From: Channa striata
Taxonomy: Eukaryota; Chordata; Actinopteri; Anabantiformes; Channidae
Direction: 5' to 3'
NCBI GenBank assembly: GCA_033026295.1
Contig: CM065178.1
Span: 25,428,585-25,492,584, forward strand
DNA length: 64,000 nt
In this document: in pieces, positions 23,268 through 34,990 of the stretch
Numbering within the stretch: the first letter of the stretch is position 1
Layout: each line of letters begins with the position of its first letter
Position numbers and translations under genes: made by a program
The notes under the pieces: generated by a model
What the model saw: only the letters and a program-made list of their open reading frames with translations
The model's database searches: none
What the model was told of the DNA's origin: nothing

Positions 23268-24089
23268 TTACTTCCCGGAGCAGAAGGGGCAGGAGTTGTT
23301 CTTGCTGGCCTGCAGCCACACTCTTATGCAGTCTTTGTGGATGATGTGGGAGCAGCTCAGTGGGTGGCGGCTCTCTGGATCCACGTGGTTCTGGCACATC
23401 AGGCAAAGTTTACGGGCCCCGGCAGACTGACCTCCACCTGCTGCTGCTGCTCTCTGAGGCGGAGGAGTCGGTCTCTGGATGGGGCCCGGCGGCGTGGGCC
23501 GGCTGATGGGCCTCGTGACCCCCTTCTCGCTCTGTGCCAACTTGAAGCCGACCTGCTCGATGACCTCCTCCATGGTCATGCCAGCTAATGTTCCCCGAGA
23601 GCTCTTCACCTGCTGCAGCAGGGACGTCAGCTGAGTCCTGTCACACTGCGGGAACTTCGTCTTGAGCTTTTCCAGGACTTTGTCCAGTTTCCCGGCCGGA
23701 GCTGACGGGGGGGCGGGGGCGGGGACGGCAGTAGCAAGGGCAGCAGGCGGAGGGGGGGAAGGAACTACTGGGTGTACAGGTTGAAAAGGAGGGGATGGGG
23801 AGAGGCTGGGAGTAGGCGTTACTCTCACTGGAGGTCTGAGGTGGGTCGGGGGTGGGTGCAGAGGCCTGAAATGGTGCGGGGGGTGCTGTGGTGTGGGGCG
23901 AGGCTGGAAGTAGTGTTCGGGATGAGGGGGGTGGTGAGGGTTGGGGTAGCGCTGACGGTACGGGGGGCGGTGCAACGGCTCCTGGTAGTGTGGGTGTTTG
24001 TGGAGATGGGGGGCTGGGTTAGGAGGAGGTGGGGCCGCGAACTGAGGGGGCGCTAGTTTCTGCATCACCTGATTGAATCTCAGGTCAGC
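23268..24089 (-). CDS. rnf214: rnf214 last coding exon with RING-H2
   Basis: Begins ADLRFNQVMQKLAPPQFAAP. It then carries a roughly 120-residue linker rich in His, Pro and Tyr, the conserved helical block, and the zinc ligands C-x2-C-x13-C-x-H-x2-H-x2-C-x12-C-x2-C, ending SGK. Stop TAA is at 23270-23268. The acceptor is TCCCACAG. Confidence 0.95.
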   Translation of the reverse strand, partial: ADLRFNQVMQKLAPPQFAAPPPPNPAPHLHKHPHYQEPLHRPPYRQRYPNPHHPPHPEHYFQPRPTPQHPPHHFRPLHPPPTHLRPPVRVTPTPSLSPSPPFQPVHPVVPSPPPPAALATAVPAPAPPSAPAGKLDKVLEKLKTKFPQCDRTQLTSLLQQVKSSRGTLAGMTMEEVIEQVGFKLAQSEKGVTRPISRPTPPGPIQRPTPPPQRAAAAGGGQSAGARKLCLMCQNHVDPESRHPLSCSHIIHKDCIRVWLQASKNNSCPFCSGK

Positions 24090-26918
24090 CTGTGGGAGGA
24101 GAGAAGCACGACTGTTAGCGAAGATAACGGGGTTTTGTCTGTCTGACGGCAGAGGATGACGACAAACAGTCAGAGCCGCGACGTCATAACTAGTCACCTA
24201 GTCCTTGATGAAAATCTCAGTGTAAAGAAAAAAGATGCAAAACAAAAACATTCTTCGGCAACAATTAGAGTTACATCGGGTTTTTTTATTTAAATCACTT
24301 TATTGATCTTCTGTTGGTGAACAGGAAAACTCAAGATACAGCAAAGAAGCTGAAGCTGCCATCTGCTGTTTGTGAGTGACCTGCTTTCACTTTTTGAAAA
24401 CTTGTGTTATATAATTCAAATTTCAAATCTTAAAACATTTCCACATTGCGGAAGTTATTGCAATTCTATAACTCAACATTCTGCATATATTTCGAAATAA
24501 TTACACCTGCCTTTAGTCATCTGAGAAGCTTCAAGGATCTGTTTGTCAGCCTTCATTATCTGAATTGCATTTCATGCCTCATCCGCACCAGTTTTCAGAC
24601 TTGGCGCCTGCTAGATCCTAAAGATTAGTCAACTAGTGCTCAAGTGTAAGTGATAGCTGCCGGACAGAGAACGGGATTCATAATCTTCCACTTTAAAACA
24701 CAGATTATTTTCACTGATTACACGCTGCTCATCCAACCTCATCTTTAGCCATCGTCAGTCAGTTAGGAAAGCCTTCGCTACGTCACTCCTGTCTTACCAT
24801 GGGGACGTGTGGCAGAGACGGTACGTTAATCCTGGGGAGAGAGTCTAGGTCCCGCCCCTGCTGGAGCTGCTGAAGAATCTCCTGGAAGCGGCTCTGGACC
24901 TCAGCCTGGCTCCTCCGGACCTGACCTTCCTTCTTCTCCCACTCCCGCCTCTCGGTGGGGTACTGCTGCGGGAACTCTGCCCTGAGAGCGTTCAGGTACT
25001 GCTGCACCTACGACAGAGAAGATCGATGTCAGAGTGCGGCCAGATGTGCTAAGTCCGCTGTGTGCTTCAGATGCAACAGGTAGGTCAATTTGAAGAGATT
25101 CTGCTGATTCTAACAGAAACTGAATCAGTTACTACCCAACGTGAAGGAATTATCAAATAAAAGAGGCAAAGGTGACGATGTGGTTTCATGACTGTTTGAC
25201 TTTAATAAAAAAACGATTCGCCATCACCATCGGTGGCGTTTAGCGTTGCCGGTCAGAAAACAGCTGCCCAGTCACAGCAGAGCCTGTAAACAATGGGCTG
25301 AGTGCAGCCCCCCTGAGAACAGGCGGATCCATTAGATCAGTACGCGTGAACGCCTGGTCACAGCCTGCAGCCATAAGTTCGGAGCTCTGACGACTGATAC
25401 CTCTCGGAGCCAGGCCTCGATGCGCGTCACGGCCACGTCCCTCTGCTTTTCCACTGCAGCGACCTCATCCTGTAAGGCCGTCAGCTCGGCTTCCTCGGAC
25501 AGCGCCCTCATCCGCTCCATTTCCTGCCTCAGCTCCTCCAGCTCCTCCTGCCACCTCTGCTGCTCCTCGCTCTGCTCCTGTGTGAGCGCCATCAGCTTCT
25601 TCTCGCTCTCCTCCAGCTCCTTGGCCAACCTGATCCGAGACAGAACCGTCAGACGACGACCCCACACTGACACAGATATTACACAGCACTTCTACTGGTT
25701 TTTACCTGTTTCTTTCCTCCTCAGCTTTGTTCTTCTCCGTGGTCATTTCTTGGTTTTTAGATAGAAAGTTCTTCCTTGTGGCCTTTGAGTTGTTCAGCTG
25801 CAGTTTAACTCGCACAGAATCAAGTTTTTCGAGAATAGCCTGAAAACACAGTAACACATTTTGCTACAGCGCCCTGATTTCAACCGAGTGTGTGTCTGTG
25901 TCCGTTTGTCTGGCTGTCTGACCTGGTGCTGGCGGGTTGCCGCCTCCTTCTTCTTCGTGAGTTGTTGCAGGTGTTTCTCGTGTTCCACCTCCTCTTCACA
26001 CTGCTTCTTGATCAGACCGTCATACTGCTCCGTCAAACTGGAGCCGTACTCCAACATGGCCTCCACCTGACGTTCCCAGTCTGGTTCTGTGTTGATGCCC
26101 TGCTCACCTGTGGTGCTGTCCGTCTGCACGGCTGCCTGAACCTTCTGCAGCACATCTGGAAATGTGAAACACAGACCTAAATTATAGGAAAACATAATTC
26201 TTGGACATGTAAATTATTTAAACACTCTGCTGCTCTCATGCTAATTGTAGTTTTCAAAGACAGCAGCACCGTGGGAAACGGTCAGCAGTATTATGTCAAA
26301 CTGCTTAATTCATCTCAGATTATCATGGAAATGATAATGTTTATTTTTACCTATATCATTTCAGCCGTGTTGTTTTTGTTTAGATTTTGTTCATTTATAT
26401 TTCCCTTTTATTTATTCATTTGATGTTTATGAAGAATGTTTATTCAATCTTTTAATTTTTCCACCTCATTTGTTATGGCACTTTTTAACTTTTTTTTTAC
26501 CACTGTTTTGTTTGTACTGTTTACATTTGGAATAAGCTGATGACTTTTATGATTAGCTTTGCAAATGCATTTACATTTGACTGTTTAGTAAGTGATTAAA
26601 ATGCATTTAGTTTATATTCAAACTTGGAACCTACAAATATCTCATGAAAACTGAATCAACTGACTTTTATTTCACTCGTTAGTCCTGAATAATCCGAACC
26701 TTTACTTCTTAGCTTCTCAACATTTAGTGTATGCGTTATTAACCTGTCCTCAAATCAACCAGCAAACAACAATCGGAGTGAAAGTCCTTGGATTTGGTTC
26801 TGGTTCCGCTTCACCTTCCACGGTCCCGTCGGCGGACTCCGTCCGGACCCGGCCCCCCCTCCTCCTCCTCCTCCCACATCACGCGCTGGGTGGGAAGCTC
26901 TTCTTCTCTGGTAGCCAT
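23268..26918 (-). CDS. rnf214: RING finger protein 214 homologue (coiled-coil E3 ubiquitin ligase), 6 coding exons
   Basis: Probable E3 ubiquitin ligase; human RNF214 has been linked to TEAD ubiquitination in Hippo signalling (recalled, not checked). Coding exons in transcript order: 26918-26815, 26155-25923, 25839-25706, 25629-25401, 25007-24798, 24089-23268. The product is about 576 residues against 703 in human. The order is an acidic N-terminus; the AVQTD...INTE motif shared with human AVQTD...VNTD; a coiled coil (about residues 75-300); a His/Pro/Tyr-rich linker; a conserved helical block KLDKVLEKLKTKFPQC / GTLAGMTMEEVIEQVG (human KLEKILEKLLTRFPQC / TTMAGLTMEELIQLV); and a C-terminal RING-H2 (CLMC...CSHIIHKDC...CPFC). 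All junctions from exon 2 onward keep phase. The exon 1 ATG at 26918 is one base out of frame with exon 2, probably because of a seven-G run at 26853-26859. The gene is divergent from snx2. A paralogue rather than the orthologue cannot be excluded. Confidence 0.9.
24090..24797 (-). other. rnf214 intron 5
   Basis: AT-rich intron with no internal exon supported. Confidence 0.8.
24798..25007 (-). CDS. rnf214: rnf214 coding exon 5
   Basis: Codes for VQQYLNALRAEFPQQYPTER through QGRDLDSLPRINVPSLPHVPM, equivalent to human ...NGAKLSSLPQIPTPTLP. Phase 0 at both ends. The donor is CATG|GTAAGA. Confidence 0.93.
25401..25629 (-). CDS. rnf214: rnf214 coding exon 4, coiled coil
   Basis: Codes for LAKELEESEKKLMALTQEQS then a Glu/Gln/Arg-rich helix to RIEAWLRE. 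Strong heptad character. The acceptor is GATCAG and the donor GAGAG|GTATCA. Confidence 0.93.
25706..25839 (-). CDS. rnf214: rnf214 coding exon 3, coiled coil
   Basis: Codes for AILEKLDSVRVKLQLNNSKA and on to NKAEEERNR. The acceptor is TTTTCAG and the donor AACAG|GTAAAA. It ends in phase 2, matching exon 4. Confidence 0.93.
25923..26155 (-). CDS. rnf214: rnf214 coding exon 2
   Basis: Codes for VLQKVQAAVQTDSTTGEQGI then NTEPDWERQVEAMLEYGSSL and a charged coiled coil (KKQCEEEVEHEKHLQQLTKK). The acceptor TTTCCAG is at 26156-26162 and the donor is CACCAG|GTCAGA. 233 bases. Confidence 0.93.
26156..26814 (-). other. rnf214 intron 1
   Basis: Very AT-rich 659-base intron. I looked here for a small extra exon to explain the exon 1/exon 2 phase conflict and found no acceptor/donor pair with a plausible frame. 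Confidence 0.7.
26815..26918 (-). CDS. rnf214: rnf214 coding exon 1, apparent frameshift
   Basis: ATG at 26918-26916 in good context (A at -3, G at +4) starts MATREEELPTQRVMWEEEEE. The donor is GGAAG|GTGAAG. The 104-base exon ends in phase 2 but exon 2 needs phase 1. With one G fewer at 26853-26859 the frame reads ...TESADGTVE|DVLQKVQ, which joins perfectly and looks like protein. Confidence 0.7.
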
Positions 26919-27190
26919 ATTAGCTGCGATCCTGCTAATATCCGAGCTAAGGCTAAACGGTCCCTCCGGTTCCGACCCAGACAGAGACAGACAGAGAATG
27001 GGCTCAGTCACGCGGCGGGTCGGGCGGCTACCTCAGCGTGAACTCTCTGTTAATAGAGCAGCTATTTAAATAAAAACGAATTACTTTATTAGCTGCTGTA
27101 AAACTAGCAGCTCACCTGGGTGATATTCTAAACCGGAAATGACAATGTGTGTCGTTGAATTTGATCCGACTGAAACTGCAGGATTTTCGG
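26919..27190 (-). promoter_or_regulatory. rnf214 5' UTR / promoter region
   Basis: GC-rich, CpG-containing stretch just upstream of the rnf214 ATG, turning AT-rich beyond about 27060. The transcription start is not resolved. Confidence 0.5.
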
Positions 27191-27850
27191 CGGTTCCTAG
27201 AACGCATCTGTGTGTTTGCTGCCACACAAAGATCGTCTATCAGAAGACAACTTTTGTTTTTATTAATGACAAATTGAATCGCTGAATAGGCAAATAAAAA
27301 AAAACGTCAGCAGACACAAAAAATACAGTATGGGTTTAACATGTAATTTCAGCAGTTTTCTTTCATTTATTGGTGAATTTCACGTTTTCGACAAAAAGTT
27401 TTCGACAAAAATTACTGTTCAGCCTTTAGTTTGAGAAAACAGAAATATAATCATGCAGTGTGCCAATTCATAAATTCTCCAACATCGCCAAAGCACAGAT
27501 CATAACAATGCAACACGCAAATAAATGTACGGATGAGCCTGGAGGTTTTGTTAGAGATTTACTAATCTTATTTTTTACTGACCTTTCCAAAAAGGTCAGT
27601 AAGACATATTTAGTTATTATTTTGTAAATATATGTTTCAATGTTTTATTATGGTGGAAAAATAACAATTGCAATAGTATTCTATTATTGTGTTTTTTTGT
27701 TGTTGTTTTAGTTTTTTACTGTGCGTACTTAGTTTTTATTCTTTGTAGGACTTAACATTTTTTAATCATATTATTTGTTATATTTCAAGTTGGGCAAAGA
27801 GAACTTTGGTGTCCCTGTCATTTATTTACTTTTTACTTTTTAATTAAACA
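27191..27850. other. AT-rich spacer between divergent rnf214 and snx2 promoters
   Basis: Strongly AT-rich with T and A runs; no ORF or repeat recognised. Confidence 0.6.
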
Positions 27851-27854
27851 ATAA

Positions 27855-28340
27855 AAATTAAAGCGGGGGTTACAGGGCGCAACCGGTGGGTGCGGGGAAT
27901 CGGCGGCGGAGTGAGACCTCTCCAGCTCCAGCCGCTCTCCGGCTTCCACCGGGACTCGGTCACATGACAGCGCCGGGAGCACCTCCTGACTCCCCGCTCC
28001 TCCTCTCCTCCCCTCGCTGTCACTCGGCTGTTTTCTCGCCGTGTGAGGCGGTACGTGCCGTTCGTAGCTCTTCGCCATCGTCACAATCAAGCGCAGGGAC
28101 GACGCGAACATGGCGGACACAGCCAGGGACCCTCCACCGCTGCACACCGACTTCCAGGAGCTGGAGGACGGGGAGGACCTGTTCCCGGAGCCGACCGCCC
28201 CACAGGAGGTGAGGAGGAGGCTGCGAGGGAGGCCGGGGGGAGCAGCGGCAGGCAGGGCGCGATGCCTCCAGCTGACGACCGATAGGAACTTAGAGGGGGG
28301 GGCGACCAGGCAGCGGACCCCGCAAACGCGGTCATTGTGA
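27855..28340 (+). promoter_or_regulatory. CpG-rich snx2 promoter and first exon
   Basis: Abrupt change from AT-rich spacer to CpG-dense sequence that includes the snx2 start codon and continues past the first donor. Typical of a housekeeping CpG-island promoter. A TATA box is not evident. Confidence 0.65.
28110..28208 (+). CDS. snx2: snx2 coding exon 1
   Basis: ATG in GAACATGG context. Codes for MADTARDPPPLHTDFQELED then GEDLFPEPTAPQE (33 codons), matching human DFEDLEDGEDLF. The donor is GAG|GTGAGG. Confidence 0.95.
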
Positions 28341-29746
28341 ATGAGGTTCGGTGCGCGTTCGCACTGACGTCATTCAGCCAAAAAACGGCATCAACAGCGA
28401 CGGGGGCCTGCGGAGCGACAGGTACATGAGCCGAGGAGGGTCAGAAAGGCGGAAATGATGCGCGCAGCCCGGAGTCAGGTGACAGTCACACAGGTGTGCG
28501 TGACACGTTCAGGGCACCCGGAAACACGTCCCCACTCACACGTGTTCTTTTGTGATGTCAGCGCTCCGCTTCAACTGTCCACGAATCATAGCATTTATGA
28601 ATTCAGATTATCAGTCAAGATTAACGGTCAACTTTTCGACTTTACAAAGTACAAGAAACTTCATAGGTTTAGAATCAGCTCGGCTCATGCTACAAAACTG
28701 AAGGTGACGCGCTTGGCGAAGGTGTGTGATTGTGTGATGAATCTCCATAACGTCCCGGCCTTCGAAAACTGATTGCGTTCATTTCTTTGACCTTTCCCAT
28801 GTGAGGAGCGAGTGAGCAGCGTTCGGGACGCTAACGCTGAGGTGATGAGAGCGGCAGGACGCCCGTTTTCTGCCGTTTCCTCTCTGACTCGAACACACGT
28901 TTTTGTTGTTCGTGTTACTCTGAAGACACTGTCTGAAGAACACAAACTTACTGCGTGTCATCAAGTTTTTATTGATTTTTCTGCTAATTAAGGGAACAGT
29001 TTTTGAACTTTGAGGAGTTCATGCTACTGCAGCCTGTTAGCTTAGCTTAGCACTGACAGCTCAGCAGCTAACCCAACAATTATATCCTCTATGATAAAAA
29101 GTAACAACTTGGTTTCAGCTTTAGCTTAAATTTTACCCTTGAATATTTTCAGGAGCATAAAATTTTTACTCTGCTCATTTCATTGTATGACTCTGGTGCT
29201 GACTTTGCCCTTTGTCGCTTTTAAATTGCAGACAAACGTGTGACTTCAGTGAGACTCTCAAGCGTTTGTGTCGGTTACAAGAGTCAGAATTAAATGATGG
29301 AATAGAGGAAATTATGAGCACGTTGCATAAGTTGTGACCTGAAGTGGGAATTTGTGGATCGCGTCGTTGCCGCGGTTTCCTCACTGCTTGACTGATTTAG
29401 AAATGCTGTTGTCTTTCTCCACTGTTTCCATTATTAACAACTTTTCTTTTGACAGTTGTCAAAAATGATTTTTGACACATTAAATCTAAAGGTTTATCTC
29501 CTGGACAGACTGGGGGCGGAATCAGGTTTGAATCAGGTAGAAAACAGGAAGATTGAGATTTGATTTGATTGAAATGATTATTATTATTGTAAAACTTACA
29601 ACTGTGTTGAAACAAACTTGACAGACTGACACACACACACACACACACACACACAGGCCCGTTTTTCTCTTTTTGTCATGTCAGCAGTCTGCATTTCATT
29701 CCTGGTGATGATTGTCTTCCTTGAGTGTCACAACAGCTCTTCAGTG

Positions 29747-29802
<56 letters not shown>

Positions 29803-30247
29803 GTCATCCGTTTCCCGTGTGAGAAGCTCATTTAGCCTGTTTTCACGACCAACTTTCTGCCTCACAAGCAGCAATAAACAGATGAAAGACGTTAACCACC
29901 AACAGTCACTGCTCTTCACGCTGGACTGTGGGATTAATTGCGTTGTTCAAACGGCTTCTCACGTTTCCTCCTTGGAAGTGTCTCAGTTTTCAGATTCGCT
30001 TCTGTCATTCTGCACTCAGCTGCCAGTTTATTAGGAACACCTACTGTATTTATACAAGCAGGAGCCCGTGGGAACCCATAAACCACCAGAATCCACTAGG
30101 CACAAGGTTCCACTGTAGTTTCCTTCATTTCCTGCAGAAAGTTTTTTCGGAACTGTTACATTTTCTAAAGGAGTCCAAAAGGATGACTCCAGTTCTACAG
30201 GAGCACATTCACATTAGAGATCTCTGTGTAACTTCTGTGTTTTTGTG

Positions 30248-30281
<34 letters not shown>

Positions 30282-31346
30282 GTGCTAGTAGTAAAATGTC
30301 CCATTTTCCTTTATGATCGTGAATATTTGCTCCACAGAGTGATACAACATTTGACAGTAAATATTCAGCGGCTTTATCGTTGTCATATAAGGAAAAACTT
30401 CACTGTGAGACCAAGTGTTTTGGTCATAGATGCGGAGATGCAGCTGGACAGAGGTTCATATTCTCTCCCCCCAGCGAACAGGTCACTGCCTGTGGTGGCT
30501 GTTAATGTAGAAATCTAACGTCATGTACATCGGAGACGGGGCGTTTCAAAGCTTTTACGCATGAGACAAGCCAAAGTGTAGCTGCAGTGCATCTCCACGG
30601 AGCTTCTGCCGGGTAGACCTGAACATCTAAATGTCTCCACATCAGTATTGTCGTTTAACCAACTTCATGCGAAACCTGCAGAGAAAATTAACGAGAGGAG
30701 ATAAAGTTCAAGAAACAAGCTGGAAATGGGAACATGTAAGAATTTTATAGGGAAAGCGGGTGTGAAAGTGATCAGCTGGTGTTGCATTATAGAAGGACGG
30801 TTGCAGATAAAAGTCCAACATTCAAACCTTTTAAGTAACCACACACCCAGATGGTCACGGTTTAGACTTTATCTTTAATACATCAATGTCTTTGTTTCCC
30901 TTTTCATATTTTGTAAATACTGATGTTTTAATTACTGCAATAAGAGCTTATTATTCTGCACGTGTGTCCTGGACTTGGACTGGTCCGGGTGGTTGGTTTA
31001 ACTCTTTGCTTAGTTTCAGTGCGGCTCAGACACTGTAAAGACTGAGTAAAGTCGGCTCAGTAAGACACGGACGTCTAAATACAGATGTTACAGCTGCGAC
31101 TTTTATTTTAGTCGGTTTGTTCTGTGTTTAATCCGGTCAGGTGCAGTTTGTTGTGAATTTTCTGGAACTCCGTCCAGTTTCGACTCGGAATTCTGATGTG
31201 GGGACGAGTGTGAAACAGCTGCGTGTTGACTGGATGCAGCAGCCTGTGTGTGTGTGTAGTATTTCCTCTGACCCCTCACTGTGTTTTTGCTGACTAAGGA
31301 GGGAGGAAGCTGCTCGTTATCATCACTCATTTCCTCTTCTGTCCCT

Positions 31347-31399
<53 letters not shown>

Positions 31400-31499
31400 C
31401 TCTCTCGTTCTGTCCTCTCAGCTAAATTCCCTCCATCTTACTGCTCCTTCCTCTTCTCCCGAGCTCCAGCTGTGAGCATGGCTCCAAGTTTGTCCGCAG

Positions 31500-31531
<32 letters not shown>

Positions 31532-34500
31532 CACGTTTTATTTTAGCAGCTGATTGTTTCAGGTTTTTGTTCGCTTCACTTTTCGAAAATGGGCCACATA
31601 TGTTTGTCTGGTTTATTTCACCAGATTGTAAACTGTGTCTAACACGTGTTCTTCTTCCTCTTCCAATCAAATCCAGACATGCACTAAATTGTCCCTCCAA
31701 TACAAACCGCCTGTGTGTTGGTGTCAAAGTGATGAGCTTGTGTTTGTGAAGCCGTGTAGAGGCCCGGTTGCAGGTCCTACATAAAGCTCAAACTTTTCTG
31801 AAGACACAGTGCAAAAGCATCAGCTTTAACAATATTAATATTTAAGGAGATCAAGAAGTCATGAAGGCAGAACGTCTCATTGCACCATATGATGACTGCA
31901 CGTTTTGCGTCTGTCAAATATAATGTGAATTACTTATACCTGATGGGTAAAATCTAATTTAATTCAATTTATTTATTTGATTCAATTTAGTTAATGAGAT
32001 TCTGAAAACTAGCCAAAATTAGCTGTATGGAGTAAAAGTGCAATATTTGTGTTTAAAATGTAAAATACTGAGTTATAGACGAAACACCTCGGGATGAAGG
32101 ACGGTGTTTCGGTAAGTGCGTGCAGTGACTTCTGACCTACATCACCTTTCTGTGAAGAATTCAGCTCACGATGCTTTTTTTACCCAGCGATGATTGTTGG
32201 TCGCAGCAGTCTGCCGTGAGGAAGTCCCTGACTCTGCTGTGAGGTGCTCACGGTGTCTTGTAAAGCTGAAAACGTTGCCCCCAGACTGAACGTCACGTTC
32301 AAACAGCTGATGCATTTTGTTGTTTCGTTGTGGAGAGAGAGGCGGCTGACAGACGTGCAGATGTTTGAACAGTCATTTCATCCGTGTTGAACATCAGAAC
32401 TTTCAAGCTGGAACCTAAACATGGAAGCTTGTTTGAAACTTAAGACCAACGCAGCTTCTCGTGGCTCGTTGACGGTTGAGTTTTGGCTTTAATATGCATC
32501 AGCCATCAAACAGTCGACCGCATTCACCATATCTGGGGGGGCAGAGACTAGAGCCAACAGCCAGCAGACACATACGTTCTGCATCCGTGCGAGAAGAAAA
32601 GAACAGCAGCAGGTGGCCGTCGTCTGTGTTTGTCATTAAACAAGAAAATGGAAAAACTGCACATATGCCAACTATCCACAGTGTGACGTGGTACAGAACC
32701 GGGCTGTCCTGAACTCATCCGATCAGTTGTTTTCCACTTTCTTCACGCCATTCAGCCACGTGGCTGAGAAAATGCTCTCATATTGGAACGATTCTCTTTG
32801 CGCCCGATGATTTGCTAAACTAAACAGCCATTCACAGCGGTCAGTGTCGCTGACCGTTCACACACACACACACACAAGCACACACACACAACGGCTGTGT
32901 GTGAGATAAAGTTGTGACACACCCTGATTCACTAACTGTCGTCTGCTCATGCAAATGTGCCACAGAGAACAAGAGGTGAAATGCTTTGCTGAGCCCAACA
33001 CTAACCCAACACGGGTTGAACTCGACACCGTTCCACCTTTTATTTTGTTAAAGAGAGAAACTCACTTTGTCAAAACAATATGACGCAACACATCGAAAAC
33101 AGGCACCAGTGGCATTAAATAAACAACTTAAACATATTCACACCAAAATCACCTTTGACAAAACAGTTGCATTGTCTCAAAACTATCAAACATAATGTTT
33201 CCTAAAGCTTCAGCTTCACCTGCTGTTCTTCCCATCGACAGGAACGTTAGTTCCAGCTAATGTTGCAGCCCCAGCGGCGAGAGTCGTCGTCAAACATCAA
33301 AACACATTCAAAAATAATGCATACAAGTGTTCAGGATGGGCTCACAGCGTCTGTTTTTTGGGGGGGGGACATGGTCTTCAAAGTAATGGGTGTAAAAAGG
33401 CTGTAGTCTGCAGCTTCAGACACACACACCAGTTTGTGAGTCGCAGCCTCTGTGTCTTCAGCACGAGTTAGTCATCAGTGCTGTGAAGTGAAGCTCCGTG
33501 TTTCTGTGGAAGCAGCAGTGGCTGCCGCTGTGACGTCACACGCTGATCAATCAGCCGCAGGAAGCTCCAGGGTCCAGCAGGATGGACCTCACACACGTTT
33601 GTACCTCTGTACTTGTCATTTATTCCGGAAACATAATACAATGCCCAACCCCCACATTAACCAAAACCAAATTCTCACCCTGACCCTTAAACCCAGTCTT
33701 GACCCTCAGAAATCCCTTTTTTAGCTTCAGGACTTGCCAAAATGTCCTCACTTCCCACAAATGTGCTTTAAAACTACATTTGGTCCTCACTAAGTAGTTT
33801 CTACAGGAACACACACACCCGCACTGCGCGACAGTGTTCAGTTGCAGAGCCAATGATGTTGAAGGTGGCATCTAACAATGTAAAAAGTTCTGAGATTAAA
33901 ATAAAACGTATACTTTTATATTAAAACTAAGCTTCAGGTGAAATCTTAACTCGTAGTGGGGCCATAAACCTCACACTTGCACTGACACGTGCAGGATAAA
34001 CACACAGAGCGATGTAGAACCGGGAGGTGGGCCGCGCACATGTGCAGTATATAAACCCGTCCGCGTTTGGACACGTGTGCAGACTAAACGGGACGTGAAA
34101 AGAGTGTTTCAGTCTGTTTATTCGTGTCATAATGTGTGTGTGTGTGTGTTTGTGTGTGTACAGTCCGGACCAGCCAGTCTACCTGCTGAAGACATCAGCA
34201 CCAACTCAAATGGACCCAGACAGGACTCGCTATTTGATGACGACCCTGAGGACCTGTTTGCAGGTGATCACACACACACTCATGCGATGTGTTAAACATC
34301 AGCGTTCGTACATGTACACGAGTCCACTGTGTCCTGTGTCCTGTGTCCTGGTGCCGTCCCACACACGTCTTCAGGCGTCTTGCTCGTATTAAATGTGTCC
34401 GTAGGTCAGAGGTGACCTGTCACACCACGACAATTGCTGATATCGACTGATAACGCTCGATTCAGACTCGAAGTGGTTGGAAAAGATCTAGTGTGTAAGT

Positions 34501-34953
34501 CACACACTCCCAGAATTTGATGGATTCATCACAGCTTCACCTTTTTCAGCACAAATGTGTCTCCTGTTAGTCACTTTGATCTACGTACTGCAGAAGAAAC
34601 TGTCCCACCCGACTTGGTTAGTTTCACGTGAGCCTAAGACGAAGCTTTGAGTCGCACCGCAGATCCTGTGGGACATTAGGCTTAACGTCAGAGCGTCACC
34701 TGACTGTGAGGAAAACGGCGAACCTGTCCTCCGTTTGTCATCACCTTCACACACACTCTGTGTCTCTGTGTTTGTGTTGTAGAGGCCACAGAGGAGGTTT
34801 CGTTGGACAGTCCAGAGAGAGACGTCCTGCTGTCCGACGGCCCGTCACCCGCCATCACCCCCATCACCCCTCCCACCTCCGTCATCACCCCTCACATTGG
34901 TCACACTCACGACGACATGTTCACACACTCTTCGTTCGACGAGGTGACCGCTC

Positions 34954-34990
<37 letters not shown>

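Larger units (their letters stand above)
28209..34163 (+). other. snx2 intron 1
   Basis: Nearly 6 kb. The first 130 bases remain CpG-rich. Several long CA/TG tracts lie in opposite orientation and there is a TTA run. 30018-30038 carries GCCAGTTTATTAGGAACACC, a fish-repeat end motif. No exon supported. Confidence 0.8.
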
